From: Mesorhizobium loti CJ3sym
Lineage (GTDB): Bacteria; Pseudomonadota; Alphaproteobacteria; Rhizobiales; Rhizobiaceae
Direction of reading: 5' to 3'
Length of the DNA: 32,938 nucleotides
Assembly: GCF_000472785.1 (NCBI RefSeq)
Contig: NZ_AXAL01000045.1
Location: 1-32,938, forward strand
In this document: positions 1 through 7,753 of the stretch, one piece after another
How the letters are laid out: each line of letters begins with the position of its first letter
Numbering within the stretch: the first letter of the stretch is position 1
Made by a program: the position numbers and the translations under genes
The notes under the pieces: generated by a model
What the model was told of the DNA's origin: nothing
Databases searched by the model: none
What the model saw: the letters and a program-made list of their open reading frames with translations, nothing else

Positions 1-435
1 CGCCCCTTGCAGGAACCATCAACCGACATGCCGGCCACCATGGTGCTCGAAGTTCCGGGCGGCGACATGATTGGATGGGTAGCGGCTCTGGTCGATGCCG
101 GACCGACGGGGATGGTCGATCGCGACACTCTGGATTTCGCGCGCGATCGCCGCGAGATCGTCGTGGAAGGGCACGTCGTCGAATTGACCAGCCTGGAGGC
201 GCAAGTCCTTGGTGAACTGATCGACCATGCGCCCGCGGTGGTCCGACGCGAGGACCTGATCGAACGCATCTGGCGACGCACCAATGTCGGCAGCAACGTC
301 GTCGATACGGTCGTGCGGACGTTGCGCAAAAAGCTGGGGCCCAGGCGCGATTGCATCCAGACGGTCCCGAAGACCGGCTATCGATACGTCAGCGCGGCAC
401 GCCTGCCCCACTTAGCCCATAGAGTGCCAGACTAG
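1..435 (+). CDS. Winged-helix (Trans_reg_C) DNA-binding protein, 5' partial
   Basis: The frame is open from the first base, so the true start may lie outside the window; a TTG at 7 and ATGs at 28 and 40 are the first possible internal starts. Roughly residues 45-132 (counted from the TTG) form an OmpR/PhoB-type winged helix. The usual landmarks are visible: a strand-helix segment with LTSLEAQVLGELIDH, then VVRREDLIERIW, the recognition helix region VVDTVVRTLRKKLG, and the wing ending in VPKTGYRYV. No receiver domain is visible in the part present. It is a DNA-binding regulator of unknown target. It is clearly diverged from the two related regulators at 763 and 15407, although all three share this C-terminal fold. 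Confidence 0.75.
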   Translation, partial: RPLQEPSTDMPATMVLEVPGGDMIGWVAALVDAGPTGMVDRDTLDFARDRREIVVEGHVVELTSLEAQVLGELIDHAPAVVRREDLIERIWRRTNVGSNVVDTVVRTLRKKLGPRRDCIQTVPKTGYRYVSAARLPHLAHRVPD

Positions 436-762
436 ACATTCTAGCAGATGGTATCGAGCCGGTACCTGCGCCAAGGCTAATGCCGTCTTCCGATCCAAAG
501 CCGGCCTGTTTGAAAAGCGCTTGATATTGGTCGTTGATGTCAGCTTCGCCTTTTGCTGACAGCAGGCATTATCGAAGAGTTCTCTGGAGGTCGCTGACGC
601 TAGGCTTCCTACGGTGATCAGAACGGCCCTTGCGCCGAGAGCACGCGATCCTCGGGTTTGTTGTTATGGCGGGTTTGTTCTGGCATGCTAGCGCCTGGGA
701 ATGCGGGGCTCGACGTACAGCCAGTCCGTCTTGATAGCAGCCGAAAGATTTAAGCTGCGGAT
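436..762. other. Non-coding gap upstream of the first PhoB-like gene
   Basis: No convincing gene is visible in this 327-base stretch. A 67-codon frame on the minus strand lacks family resemblance and a good ribosome-binding site, and I regard it as chance. The promoter of the gene at 763 must lie here, but I could not identify convincing -35/-10 boxes. Confidence 0.5.
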
Positions 763-1452
763 ATGAAGCCATTGATCGTCATCTGCTCGCAGGATGCGGA
801 GTTCTATCTGCTCCTCAGCCACATTCTCGAGGTTGACGGCTTCGCCAACACGTTGGCCAGCTCCGTCGAAGAAACGCTGATGCTTGCCTCGAAGAAGGCA
901 GTCAAGGTCGTCGTGCTGGACTGCCGGCCGGACAATCAGTTAGCGGCAGGCAGCGCCAGACTTAAGCAGGATGCCCGCACTGCCGCCCTTCCCTGTGTCG
1001 CCCTGGTGTCGCCCGGCGCAGAGGTCCAACATATCCAGCTGCTACGATCTGGAATTGACGAGCTCTTTGTCAGACCATTTGCGCCGGCCAAGCTGCTCGA
1101 GTATCTGCGCTCCAGACTAGGGGCAGGACAGCGATCCCAGCGGGGCAATTCGCTGACATACAGCGATGTCGAAATGCAGATCGATACGCATCGCGTTCGC
1201 TGCGCCGGCAGGGAGATCCAGCTTGGGCCGATCGAATTCAAATTACTGCGTCACTTGCTTGAAAACCCGGAGAAGGTCATCAGCCGCGATGAGCTGCTAG
1301 AGGTGGCCTGGCCAAACAGCGCCAGTGTCGGCACGCGCATGGTCGATGTTCACATCAGCCAGCTGCGTAAGCTATTCAAACAATCCTCGCACAGCGCCGC
1401 TATTCGCACCGTCCGGCTCGCGGGGTATGCCCTGGAACATAGATCAGGCTGA
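763..1452 (+). CDS. OmpR/PhoB-like transcription regulator, degenerate receiver (paralog 1)
   Basis: The product has 229 residues: an N-terminal receiver-like domain (about 1-120) and a C-terminal winged helix (about 135-229). The receiver keeps an Asp in VVLDC at the position expected for phosphorylation and an acidic residue near the N-terminus (SQDAEF). The conserved switch Lys is replaced by Arg (VRPFAP), and the conserved Ser/Thr position looks altered (ALVSPGA). The winged helix is well preserved (LGPIEFKLLRHLLENPEKV, VDVHISQLRK, VRLAGYALE). It is very similar throughout to the gene at 15407, both beginning MKPLIVICS. No histidine kinase is adjacent. It probably acts as a transcription factor whose control by phosphorylation is uncertain. 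The DNA target is unknown; the neighbouring kinase gene is an obvious candidate. Confidence 0.85.
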   Translation: MKPLIVICSQDAEFYLLLSHILEVDGFANTLASSVEETLMLASKKAVKVVVLDCRPDNQLAAGSARLKQDARTAALPCVALVSPGAEVQHIQLLRSGIDELFVRPFAPAKLLEYLRSRLGAGQRSQRGNSLTYSDVEMQIDTHRVRCAGREIQLGPIEFKLLRHLLENPEKVISRDELLEVAWPNSASVGTRMVDVHISQLRKLFKQSSHSAAIRTVRLAGYALEHRSG

Positions 1453-1704
1453 TTGTTTCAGCAGGCTAATCGAGCAACTGCTGGCGTGATGACGATATCA
1501 GCCATTCCTCTGATTCGGGCCTGTTTGTTTGAGCCGTTACATGTGTGACGAATGCGTAGGATGTATGCGCCGGGCGTATTGTATTTGCAATTATCTCGAA
1601 ACAAAAGATTATTAGTTTGATTGTTGCTTGAGGAAGCTTCATCTGCGAAAGTAATATCTTGGTTCAACAAGAAGATACCAATGTATATCGCGGGAGGACT
1701 CCTC

Positions 1705-2586
1705 ATGCCTATTGGCGCGGGATATGCCGAGGCCATCGGCCACCACGGCGAGCTGGTTCAAGGCCTCTTCGAAGACGACGGCGTCCAGATGCGGCGTGCG
1801 CTCGTTTCGCTGCCTTGCCGTCAGCTGAGATCGAAAGTCAGGTTCACCCCGAATAGCAGCGACCAGTTGATTGTCATGCCGGCCTCGCGGGAGAAGGCCA
1901 AACGCGCGGCCGAGTTGACCGTCAACGCATTCGGCCGCCCAGGCACCGGTGCCAATCTTGAGATTGACAGCAACATCCCCTTGAGCCGCGGCATGGGATC
2001 GTCAACCGCCGACGTCCTGGCGAGCATTCTTGCAGTCCTGGATTGGTTGGGAATAGAGGCCGCGTCGCACGATGTGATGCAGATTGCAGTCAGCGCGGAG
2101 ACCGCTTGTGACTCTACCTTGTTCAGGCAGCAGGCCGTTCTGTTTGCACACCGTGACGGTGTCGTCATGGAGGCCTTTCGCCGGCCTCTGCCACCGATCG
2201 ACTTCATCAGCATCGACACAACCCCTGGTGCAACGGTCGATACGCTTGAATTCGCGACGGCGCGTTATGACCAGCTTGAGATTGAAAGCTTTCGCCCCCT
2301 GCGCGGCCTGTTGCGAACAGCCATCAAGAGTGCCGATGCGCGGATGCTGGGCAGGGTTGCCACGGCCAGCGCCCGGATCAACGAACGTTTTTTGCCAAAG
2401 CCACGGCTGGCCGAGATCGAAACGATCGGTGTCCGTTTTGACGCCATTGGCATCCAGGTTGCGCATAGCGGCACGGTGGTTGGCCTGATGTTCGATGCGA
2501 TGGATCAAAAAGCATCCGAGAACATCAAGCGCGCAACAGCTGCGTTGAAACAGTCTGGTTTCGAGCCGGCAGTCTTCCGTCACTGA
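1705..2586 (+). CDS. GHMP-family kinase, PduX-like (probable amino-acid kinase such as L-threonine kinase)
   Basis: This 293-residue protein is a small-molecule kinase of the GHMP superfamily. The N-terminal motif HHGELVQG (residues 13-20) matches the GELxQG motif of PduX/BluE L-threonine kinases. The ATP-binding loop is PLSRGMGSSTAD (about 92-103), and a C-terminal GHMP motif AHSGTVVGL begins at 253. I chose the ATG at 1705 because GGGAGGA (1692-1698) lies six bases before it; an upstream TTG at 1621 keeps the frame open but has no such site. The gene is 24 bases upstream of a PLP enzyme and probably forms an operon with it. In cobalamin synthesis PduX products feed a CobD decarboxylase, but none is here. 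I infer that it makes an O-phospho amino acid (threonine, serine or homoserine) for the next enzyme. The substrate is not proven by sequence. Confidence 0.82.
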   Translation: MPIGAGYAEAIGHHGELVQGLFEDDGVQMRRALVSLPCRQLRSKVRFTPNSSDQLIVMPASREKAKRAAELTVNAFGRPGTGANLEIDSNIPLSRGMGSSTADVLASILAVLDWLGIEAASHDVMQIAVSAETACDSTLFRQQAVLFAHRDGVVMEAFRRPLPPIDFISIDTTPGATVDTLEFATARYDQLEIESFRPLRGLLRTAIKSADARMLGRVATASARINERFLPKPRLAEIETIGVRFDAIGIQVAHSGTVVGLMFDAMDQKASENIKRATAALKQSGFEPAVFRH

Positions 2587-2610
2587 CGGTTTGGCCCTCA
2601 GGAGAAGCCC

Positions 2611-3645
2611 ATGTCTACGCGTGCCTTGATGCGCAAGCTGGAAGATTTCGAAGGTCCTCGCCTTGTTCCCCTGGGCGGCGATCTCTACGGCGCGAGCTTC
2701 TTTTTGATGAAGCTGCTGCCGGCCCGCTTCATGCTTGAACGCGCTACCGAACGCGGCCTGTTGAGGCCGGGGGGCACCGTCTGTGAATCCTCGTCGGGAA
2801 CCTTTGGCCTTGCTCTGGCGATGCTGGCCGTCCAACACGGCTACAAGCTGATCCTGGTCAGCGACTGGGCGCTTGATCGTCACCTTCATCGACGGCTGAT
2901 TGAGCTCGGCGCCGAAGTGACGATCGTCGATCGGCCCGCTCTCACGGGAGGACTTCAACAGGCGCGGCTCGACCGTCTGCAGGAATATCTGCAAGAGGCT
3001 TCCGGCAGCTTTTGGCCGTCGCAATACTACAATTCCGACAATCCGCTGTCTTACGGCAAGGTAGCCGAACAGTTTGTCGATAGACTGGGCAAAGTTGATT
3101 GCCTGGTCGGTCCTGTCGGATCGGGCGGGTCCATGAGCGGAACATCCCGCTATCTGCGCACTTTGTTTCCCGACCTTTACGCAATCGGCGTCGATACGCC
3201 AAACAGCGTGCTGTTTGGCCAGCCAAGCGGCAAGCTGAACCTTAGCGGCCTTGGTGGAAACATTCTCCCGACCAATGTCGACCATAGTCAGTTCGACGAA
3301 GTTCACTGGCTTGTTCCGGCGGAGGCTTTCCACGCCACGCATGATCTTCATCGCAAACACGGGCTTTTCATGGGGCCGACCAGCGGCGCCGCCTACCGGG
3401 TCGCCCAATGGTGGTCGCGCAACAATCCCGGAAAGACGGTGGTCGCGCTGTTTCCCGATGAAGGACATCGATATGCCGAGACGGTCTATGACGAGAAATG
3501 GCTTGAGAAAATTACCGGGTGGTCCGAGCTGCCAAAGGCAAGCCCGCTCGCCGTTGGCACGCCAAGGGCGCCGATGTCGGGATGGTCGCGTTTTGCCTGG
3601 GGCCGAAGATCTTTCGATGACGTGTTGGGGCAGGCAAACGACTAA
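2611..3645 (+). CDS. PLP-dependent beta-substituting enzyme of the cysteine synthase/SbnA fold
   Basis: This 344-residue fold-type II PLP enzyme has the motifs of the cysteine synthase family. The likely Schiff-base lysine is K34 (LMKLLPAR). The substrate-binding loop is ESSSGTFGLALA (59-70), the phosphate-binding loop is GPVGSGGS (167-174), and a C-terminal GPTSGAA starts at 255. The usual GSxKDR context of the lysine is altered, so it is not a routine cysteine synthase. A good AGGAGA site precedes the ATG. Members such as SbnA use O-phospho-L-serine and an amine nucleophile. Its position directly after a GHMP kinase suggests it uses the O-phospho amino acid made there, giving a beta-substituted amino acid such as a diamino acid. 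Known: fold and motifs. Inferred: partnership and product. Confidence 0.8.
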   Translation: MSTRALMRKLEDFEGPRLVPLGGDLYGASFFLMKLLPARFMLERATERGLLRPGGTVCESSSGTFGLALAMLAVQHGYKLILVSDWALDRHLHRRLIELGAEVTIVDRPALTGGLQQARLDRLQEYLQEASGSFWPSQYYNSDNPLSYGKVAEQFVDRLGKVDCLVGPVGSGGSMSGTSRYLRTLFPDLYAIGVDTPNSVLFGQPSGKLNLSGLGGNILPTNVDHSQFDEVHWLVPAEAFHATHDLHRKHGLFMGPTSGAAYRVAQWWSRNNPGKTVVALFPDEGHRYAETVYDEKWLEKITGWSELPKASPLAVGTPRAPMSGWSRFAWGRRSFDDVLGQAND

Positions 3646-3751
3646 CGCGACACCGCCGAAGGGCCTGGCTGCTGGATCGATCCGCTAGGCGCGCCAGCGG
3701 CCCTTCAGGCCCCTTGCGCGCCTCGACAGGCATTCTGCAAAGGGATGGGTC

Positions 3752-4960
3752 ATGTTGTTTGGAGGCGTGCCAGTCTACGCGATGCTGTTTTCCATGCAAT
3801 GCGCGCGAAGCATGTACATCGTCCTGGTCTCCTGGTTTGTGCTGCAGATCACCGGTGACATCGCTTCCGTCGGCAAGGTTCTGATCTGCTGGCAATTGCT
3901 GGCTTTCGCCGTTGGGCCGTTCATAGGACCGCTGATAGATCGCTCCCGTCGTCGCACGCTGTTTGCAATCGGGGAAACCATTCATGGTTCGGGCGTCGGA
4001 TTCTTGGCCCTCATCGCCCTGGTCTATTCTCCTGACCGCCCCCCGATCTCTGTCCTCTACGCCACGGCATGCTTCGTCTCCGTCGGCTCCCTGCTGTCCT
4101 ACCCCAGCAGTCAGGCCTTGCTGCAGGTGGCAGGCAAACGATCGCTGATGCGGACCGTGTCCTTCGGCATTCTCTTCGGCCAGGTCGGTAACATTGTTGG
4201 CGCAACCGCGGGCGGATTGTGTTTGGCGTTGGTTGGCGTCGCCGGCAGCCTGACCATCTGCGCGGCCTCATCCTTCCTAGCCGCTTTGTTCGCCAGCCTT
4301 CTCCCCAATGACGATCGCATGCTCCAAACGCGGCCTGCCCCTCATATGCAGGATCTGATTGCAGGATTGACGAGGACTGTAACCAACCCGCGTCTCAAAG
4401 TGGCGGGCTGCGCTTTGCTCATGGCCTATGCCTCGGCGCACGCGTCGAACGCGCTTCTCGCCGGGTTCGCACGATACGATTTGAAATTGCCACCAAACCA
4501 ATATGGCTGGATCGCTGCGATGTATTCGGGCGGTGGCTTGATCGGGAGCATCGCTTTTGTGGGGTTTTGCGGCATGGCAAGTGAGAGGCTCCTGATTGCT
4601 TTGGGAGCGGTGCTCCTCGCCTGCGCGACTGCCGCTTTTTCCACGGCTCATACCGTAGCTCAGGCTCTGCTGTGGCAAGGTCTCATAGGTCTGTCCTTCA
4701 TGATGGTTCGTACCGGAAGCGATGCAACAATCCTGAAGACCGTAGCCAACCGCATGGTTGGTCGTATCCGGGCGAACATCGACGCCGCGATCGGGCTTGT
4801 CGCCGTCGTAATCTATGCGCTCCCCAGTCTCCTCCCGGGTGTTTCCGCCAGGCATATTTTTGTCGGCCTCGCCTGCCTCTTTGCCGGCGCAAGCTGTGCA
4901 ATTTTTTGGATGCAATGGAGCGCGACAAAAACCGTGCGCCCGCCGTGTCGCCATGAATAG
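3752..4960 (+). CDS. MFS transporter, probable exporter
   Basis: This is a 402-residue polytopic membrane protein with about 11-12 hydrophobic segments. The loop between helices 2 and 3 carries a recognisable motif A (GPLIDRSRRRT), and a long central loop around residues 190-215 separates the two halves, as in drug/metabolite exporters of the major facilitator superfamily. No accessory binding domain is present. It follows the PLP enzyme after 106 bases and precedes the acetyltransferase by 54 bases, all on one strand, which points to export of the product of this small pathway. The comparison with MosC, the membrane transporter of rhizopine loci, is by context only. Import cannot be excluded. 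Confidence 0.8.
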   Translation: MLFGGVPVYAMLFSMQCARSMYIVLVSWFVLQITGDIASVGKVLICWQLLAFAVGPFIGPLIDRSRRRTLFAIGETIHGSGVGFLALIALVYSPDRPPISVLYATACFVSVGSLLSYPSSQALLQVAGKRSLMRTVSFGILFGQVGNIVGATAGGLCLALVGVAGSLTICAASSFLAALFASLLPNDDRMLQTRPAPHMQDLIAGLTRTVTNPRLKVAGCALLMAYASAHASNALLAGFARYDLKLPPNQYGWIAAMYSGGGLIGSIAFVGFCGMASERLLIALGAVLLACATAAFSTAHTVAQALLWQGLIGLSFMMVRTGSDATILKTVANRMVGRIRANIDAAIGLVAVVIYALPSLLPGVSARHIFVGLACLFAGASCAIFWMQWSATKTVRPPCRHE

Positions 4961-5014
4961 GTCGGCACGACTTGCCCAATCACCGACCGGTCGATTTGAA
5001 GGAGACATCAATTC

Positions 5015-5614
5015 ATGAAGTCGCGATCGGACGACCAAAGGATCATATTGCCAAACTCGCGGATAGCGCGCATCAGGCCCAAGCTCGATGACATCGACCT
5101 GCGCCCCGTATCGATCTTCGATCGGGCCGCCATCAGACGGTTGGTGCTTGATCCCGAACAAGAGCAGTTCGCCGGCTCTGTGGACGCCATCTTCGATGGC
5201 CTGCAAAACAGCCGACATCCAGATCTGGAACATCCTTTCGCAATTGTCGCCCTTGGGCTGAGGATAGGTTTCTTCATCCTGCGCGAGAAAGAGGCGCTGC
5301 CCGACTGGGCGCCTCGCGAGGTGATCACCATGCACAGCTTTCGGATCTGCCGCACCCATCAAGGGAAGGGTTATGGGCGTGCAGGATCGGATTTGGCCAT
5401 TGCCTGGATGCGGCACAACAGGACCGACGTCAGGCAACTGATGTTGGCGGTCAACGCCCGCAATGCGCTCGCAAGAGCGGTGTATCTCAAATCGGGGTTC
5501 ATCGACACAGGAGCGATCTTTCGTGGTCCGATCGGCGACCAGCACCTCCTTAGTCTTGATGTCCAGCGCCAGGAGGATGACCAGAAATTTCACGGGTACG
5601 GCTTCTCCATTTAA
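5015..5614 (+). CDS. GNAT-family N-acetyltransferase
   Basis: This 199-residue protein has a C-terminal GNAT domain. The acetyl-CoA pyrophosphate-binding motif A is HQGKGYGRAG (from residue 115), followed by the typical alpha4 region with N..NALARAVYLKSGF and a DTG turn. An AAGGAGA site lies about ten bases before the ATG. The N-terminal 90 residues are less conserved and may shape the acceptor site. Being last in the kinase-PLP-MFS run, it probably acetylates the amino group of the compound made by that run, for modification or self-protection. It is not recognisable as EctA (diaminobutyrate acetyltransferase) from motifs alone. The substrate is unknown. Confidence 0.8.
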   Translation: MKSRSDDQRIILPNSRIARIRPKLDDIDLRPVSIFDRAAIRRLVLDPEQEQFAGSVDAIFDGLQNSRHPDLEHPFAIVALGLRIGFFILREKEALPDWAPREVITMHSFRICRTHQGKGYGRAGSDLAIAWMRHNRTDVRQLMLAVNARNALARAVYLKSGFIDTGAIFRGPIGDQHLLSLDVQRQEDDQKFHGYGFSI

Positions 5615-5621
5615 CTAAACC

Positions 5622-5640
5622 AGGTATACTAGGTCTACCT
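5622..5640. promoter_or_regulatory. Probable GntR-type operator upstream of the MmgE/PrpD gene
   Basis: AGGTATACTAGGTCTACCT is a 19-base inverted repeat (8-base arms, 3-base spacer, one mismatch between arms). It lies 15 bases before the likely start codon at 5656. Related palindromes occur at 13117-13144 and 13240-13258 around the GntR gene. It is therefore probably a site where that regulator represses this gene in the absence of inducer. Confidence 0.7.
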
Positions 5641-5655
5641 AGCTTGGAGAAAGTG

Positions 5656-7002
5656 ATGAAGTTTGTTACGGAACGCCTGTCGGATTTTGTCAGCAATGTG
5701 CGCTACGGGCAGCTATCGGATCTGGTCGTAGAGAAGACTGAACGCGCCATTCTCGACACGCTCGCCTCGGTTATCGGGGGTGTCCCAACAGACAATGCGA
5801 GGCTCTCGCGTTTGGCCGCGAAGGCCTGTTTCGGTGCTGGCTCCGCTCCGGCATGGTTCGCCGAAGCCGGACTGCATCCGCTTGGCGCGTTGTTTGCCAA
5901 TTGCGCGGCAGCGAGTTCTCTCGATGTCGATGATGGTCATTGTCTCGCGGCAGGCCACCCGGGTGCTGCCATCATTCCCGCCGTGCTGATGGAAGCGGAA
6001 GGTCTCAGCAGCGACGGCCATGACGTGCTGGCTGCTACCGCCATCGGATATGATGTTGCCTTGCGGATCGCCGCCGCCCGCCGGTTCTCGGACACGATGA
6101 GCTTTGCCAGCGGCCAATGGACCGGATTGGGCGTGGCTGCCGCCATTGGATGGCTGCGCGGCATGCGGGCGGATCAGATCGCGCATGCAATCGCGATCGC
6201 CGGCGCCGAGGCGCCGCAAAACCTGCCTCAAGGGGCGTGCCAGGCCAGTTCTGTCAAGGGGAGCAGCCCGTGGTCGACGGTAACGGCGCTGTTTGCGGCC
6301 GAGCGCGCCGGCTGTGGCATGAGTGGCTCGATCGATATGCTGGATCGCGACCATGCCTACAATGTCGCAGCGATCACTGCCGAACTTGGAAGCCGATGGC
6401 TGGTCAGCGAGACGTATCTGAAGCCCTACGCATCCTGCCGCTATACACATCCCGTTATCGACGCCGTGCTCACTTTGGTTGCGGGCCGTGGCCACGACGA
6501 GCCGATTGGCCGCATGGTGGTGGAGATCTTTCCTGAAGCGAGAAAACTCCCCAATGAAATCGCGCCGAAGTCGCTTGAGGGGGCGCAGTTCTCAGTCCCC
6601 TTTGCCGCCGCGCTCGCAGCGTTGCGCGGTGCGGAGGCGTTCCGGCCTTTGCGTCCTCGATCGCTTTCAGACGCGGCGGTGGTGGCGCTCGCTGGGAGAG
6701 TGGAAATCCGCTACCCCAACGAATTTGCCGGCATCTTTCCCCAACGCACGCCGGCGCGCGTGACAATGGTCATTGGCGGGCGGGAACGTGCCGTTGACGT
6801 GCCCCGTCCTCTTGGCGACGCCAACAATCCGATGGACCAGTCCGCGGTTGAAGACAAGCTCCACGACCTGGGGCGCGACATCCTTTCGCATTCCGAACGC
6901 GAGAAACTGATCCGGTCGGTGGCTCGGCTCAAACAAGGGAAAATCGAGCCGCTCTTCGCCTGCCTTGCCGCACAACCGGATGCGGTCAGACGGGCATCTT
7001 AA
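5656..7002 (+). CDS. MmgE/PrpD family protein
   Basis: This is a 448-residue member of the MmgE/PrpD family, which includes 2-methylcitrate dehydratase and cis-aconitate decarboxylase. The signature acidic/His segment LDVDDGHCLAAGHPGAA lies around residues 90-106, and the length is normal for the family. The N-terminal all-helical domain is followed by the smaller C-terminal domain, in which KPYASCRYTHPVIDA is visible. I prefer the ATG at 5656, which has GGAGAAA just upstream, over the in-frame TTG at 5644. An operator-like palindrome sits immediately upstream, so it is probably a separate transcription unit co-regulated with the importer/deacylase operon. It may dehydrate, isomerise or decarboxylate a carboxylic acid formed in that catabolic pathway. 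The exact reaction is unknown, and no methylcitrate genes are nearby. Confidence 0.85.
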   Translation: MKFVTERLSDFVSNVRYGQLSDLVVEKTERAILDTLASVIGGVPTDNARLSRLAAKACFGAGSAPAWFAEAGLHPLGALFANCAAASSLDVDDGHCLAAGHPGAAIIPAVLMEAEGLSSDGHDVLAATAIGYDVALRIAAARRFSDTMSFASGQWTGLGVAAAIGWLRGMRADQIAHAIAIAGAEAPQNLPQGACQASSVKGSSPWSTVTALFAAERAGCGMSGSIDMLDRDHAYNVAAITAELGSRWLVSETYLKPYASCRYTHPVIDAVLTLVAGRGHDEPIGRMVVEIFPEARKLPNEIAPKSLEGAQFSVPFAAALAALRGAEAFRPLRPRSLSDAAVVALAGRVEIRYPNEFAGIFPQRTPARVTMVIGGRERAVDVPRPLGDANNPMDQSAVEDKLHDLGRDILSHSEREKLIRSVARLKQGKIEPLFACLAAQPDAVRRAS

Positions 7003-7126
7003 GCGGGGTGGCGCCGACCTCTGCGACACGGCCCTCGCCGCTTGGTTGTGACGGAAGGTGCCTGCCTCTGACGGTACCAATCGAACGCTGCATTTCCTGC
7101 GAGATCGTGGATAGGAAATGGCAGAC

Positions 7127-7261
7127 CTATCTATCCGAATCTGACATCTGGAGTGCGTAGCGCGTGTACCTGCGCTCCCCAGCTTTTACCAGTGCGCCGT
7201 TGGGAACCAGATCCTGCAAATCTCTTGTCGCCGTCGCGCGCGATGCCTGGGTGATGGCCGT
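7127..7261 (-). pseudogene. C-terminal winged-helix remnant, Fic-type protein or similar
   Basis: On the minus strand the last ~40 codons read as the end of a winged helix (SRATATRDLQDLVPNGALV, then ERRYTRYAL). This resembles the C-terminal DNA-binding domain often fused to Fic proteins. Upstream of about 7261 the similarity stops and the DNA instead encodes, on the other strand, the tail of an AbiEii-like protein. No start or catalytic domain remains, so it is a fragment. The Fic assignment is a resemblance rather than a proven homology. Confidence 0.5.
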
Positions 7262-7645
7262 GCCATCGATGTTCTGTGCTATGAACCCGGCTACACGTTT
7301 GTCAAAAAGCTGCAGACCCTTTCCACCAAATTCCAGCAACGGCAGGCTTCTGGGGAGATGCCCGTCAACTTCGTACGTCACTACTACGACGTCTCCTGTC
7401 TTTTGGACGACGAAGGCGTCAAGGCCTTCATAGGTAGCCAGGAATACCACGCCCACAGGACTGATCGGTTCCGAGGCGGGGATGAACCGGATCTGCGGCG
7501 CAACGAGGCTTTTCGTCCCAGCGACCCCGCGACCCGACAACTCTACGGTGAAGCCTATGAGCGAACCCGCGCCCTCTACTACAGGGAGCGGCCATCGCTC
7601 GACGCAATCCTGGCTCAACTGGACGCGCATCTCGATCGCTTGTGA
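7262..7645 (+). pseudogene. AbiEii/AbiGii-type nucleotidyltransferase toxin, C-terminal remnant
   Basis: The frame beginning about 7262 (DVLCYEPGYTFVKKLQTLSTK) and continuing through VNFVRHYYDVSCLLDDEGV to a stop at 7645 matches the second half of AbiEii-type nucleotidyltransferases (DUF1814), the toxin half of AbiE abortive-infection systems. The N-terminal nucleotidyltransferase core with its catalytic motif is absent, and no AbiEi antitoxin gene is present. The frame has an internal ATG at 7358 but no sign of being a functional short gene. It abuts an oppositely oriented winged-helix remnant, so this gap is a rearrangement scar between the two convergent metabolic units. Confidence 0.65.
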
Positions 7646-7753
7646 TCGCTGAAGGTCGCCGCTGCGCCCTGGTCGAAATGCGCGGCCCAAAGCAGCTGAA
7701 GCCGGCTTAGCGATCATCCGACGAGCCCGCGTCCCCAGGCATGCGCCTCTGGT

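Noticed and set aside
2002..3468. 488-codon open frame on the minus strand across the GHMP kinase and PLP genes
   Set aside because: It is antisense to two well-supported enzymes, its translation has no family features, and long antisense frames are expected in GC-rich DNA.
4277..5593. 438-codon minus-strand frame opposite the MFS and GNAT genes
   Set aside because: The translation is hydrophilic and low-complexity with no motifs, while the plus strand has clear MFS and GNAT signatures.
7358..7645. Short AbiEii-like frame from ATG 7358 as a functional toxin gene
   Set aside because: The nucleotidyltransferase core is missing, similarity already begins upstream at 7262 without a start, and no antitoxin gene is present.
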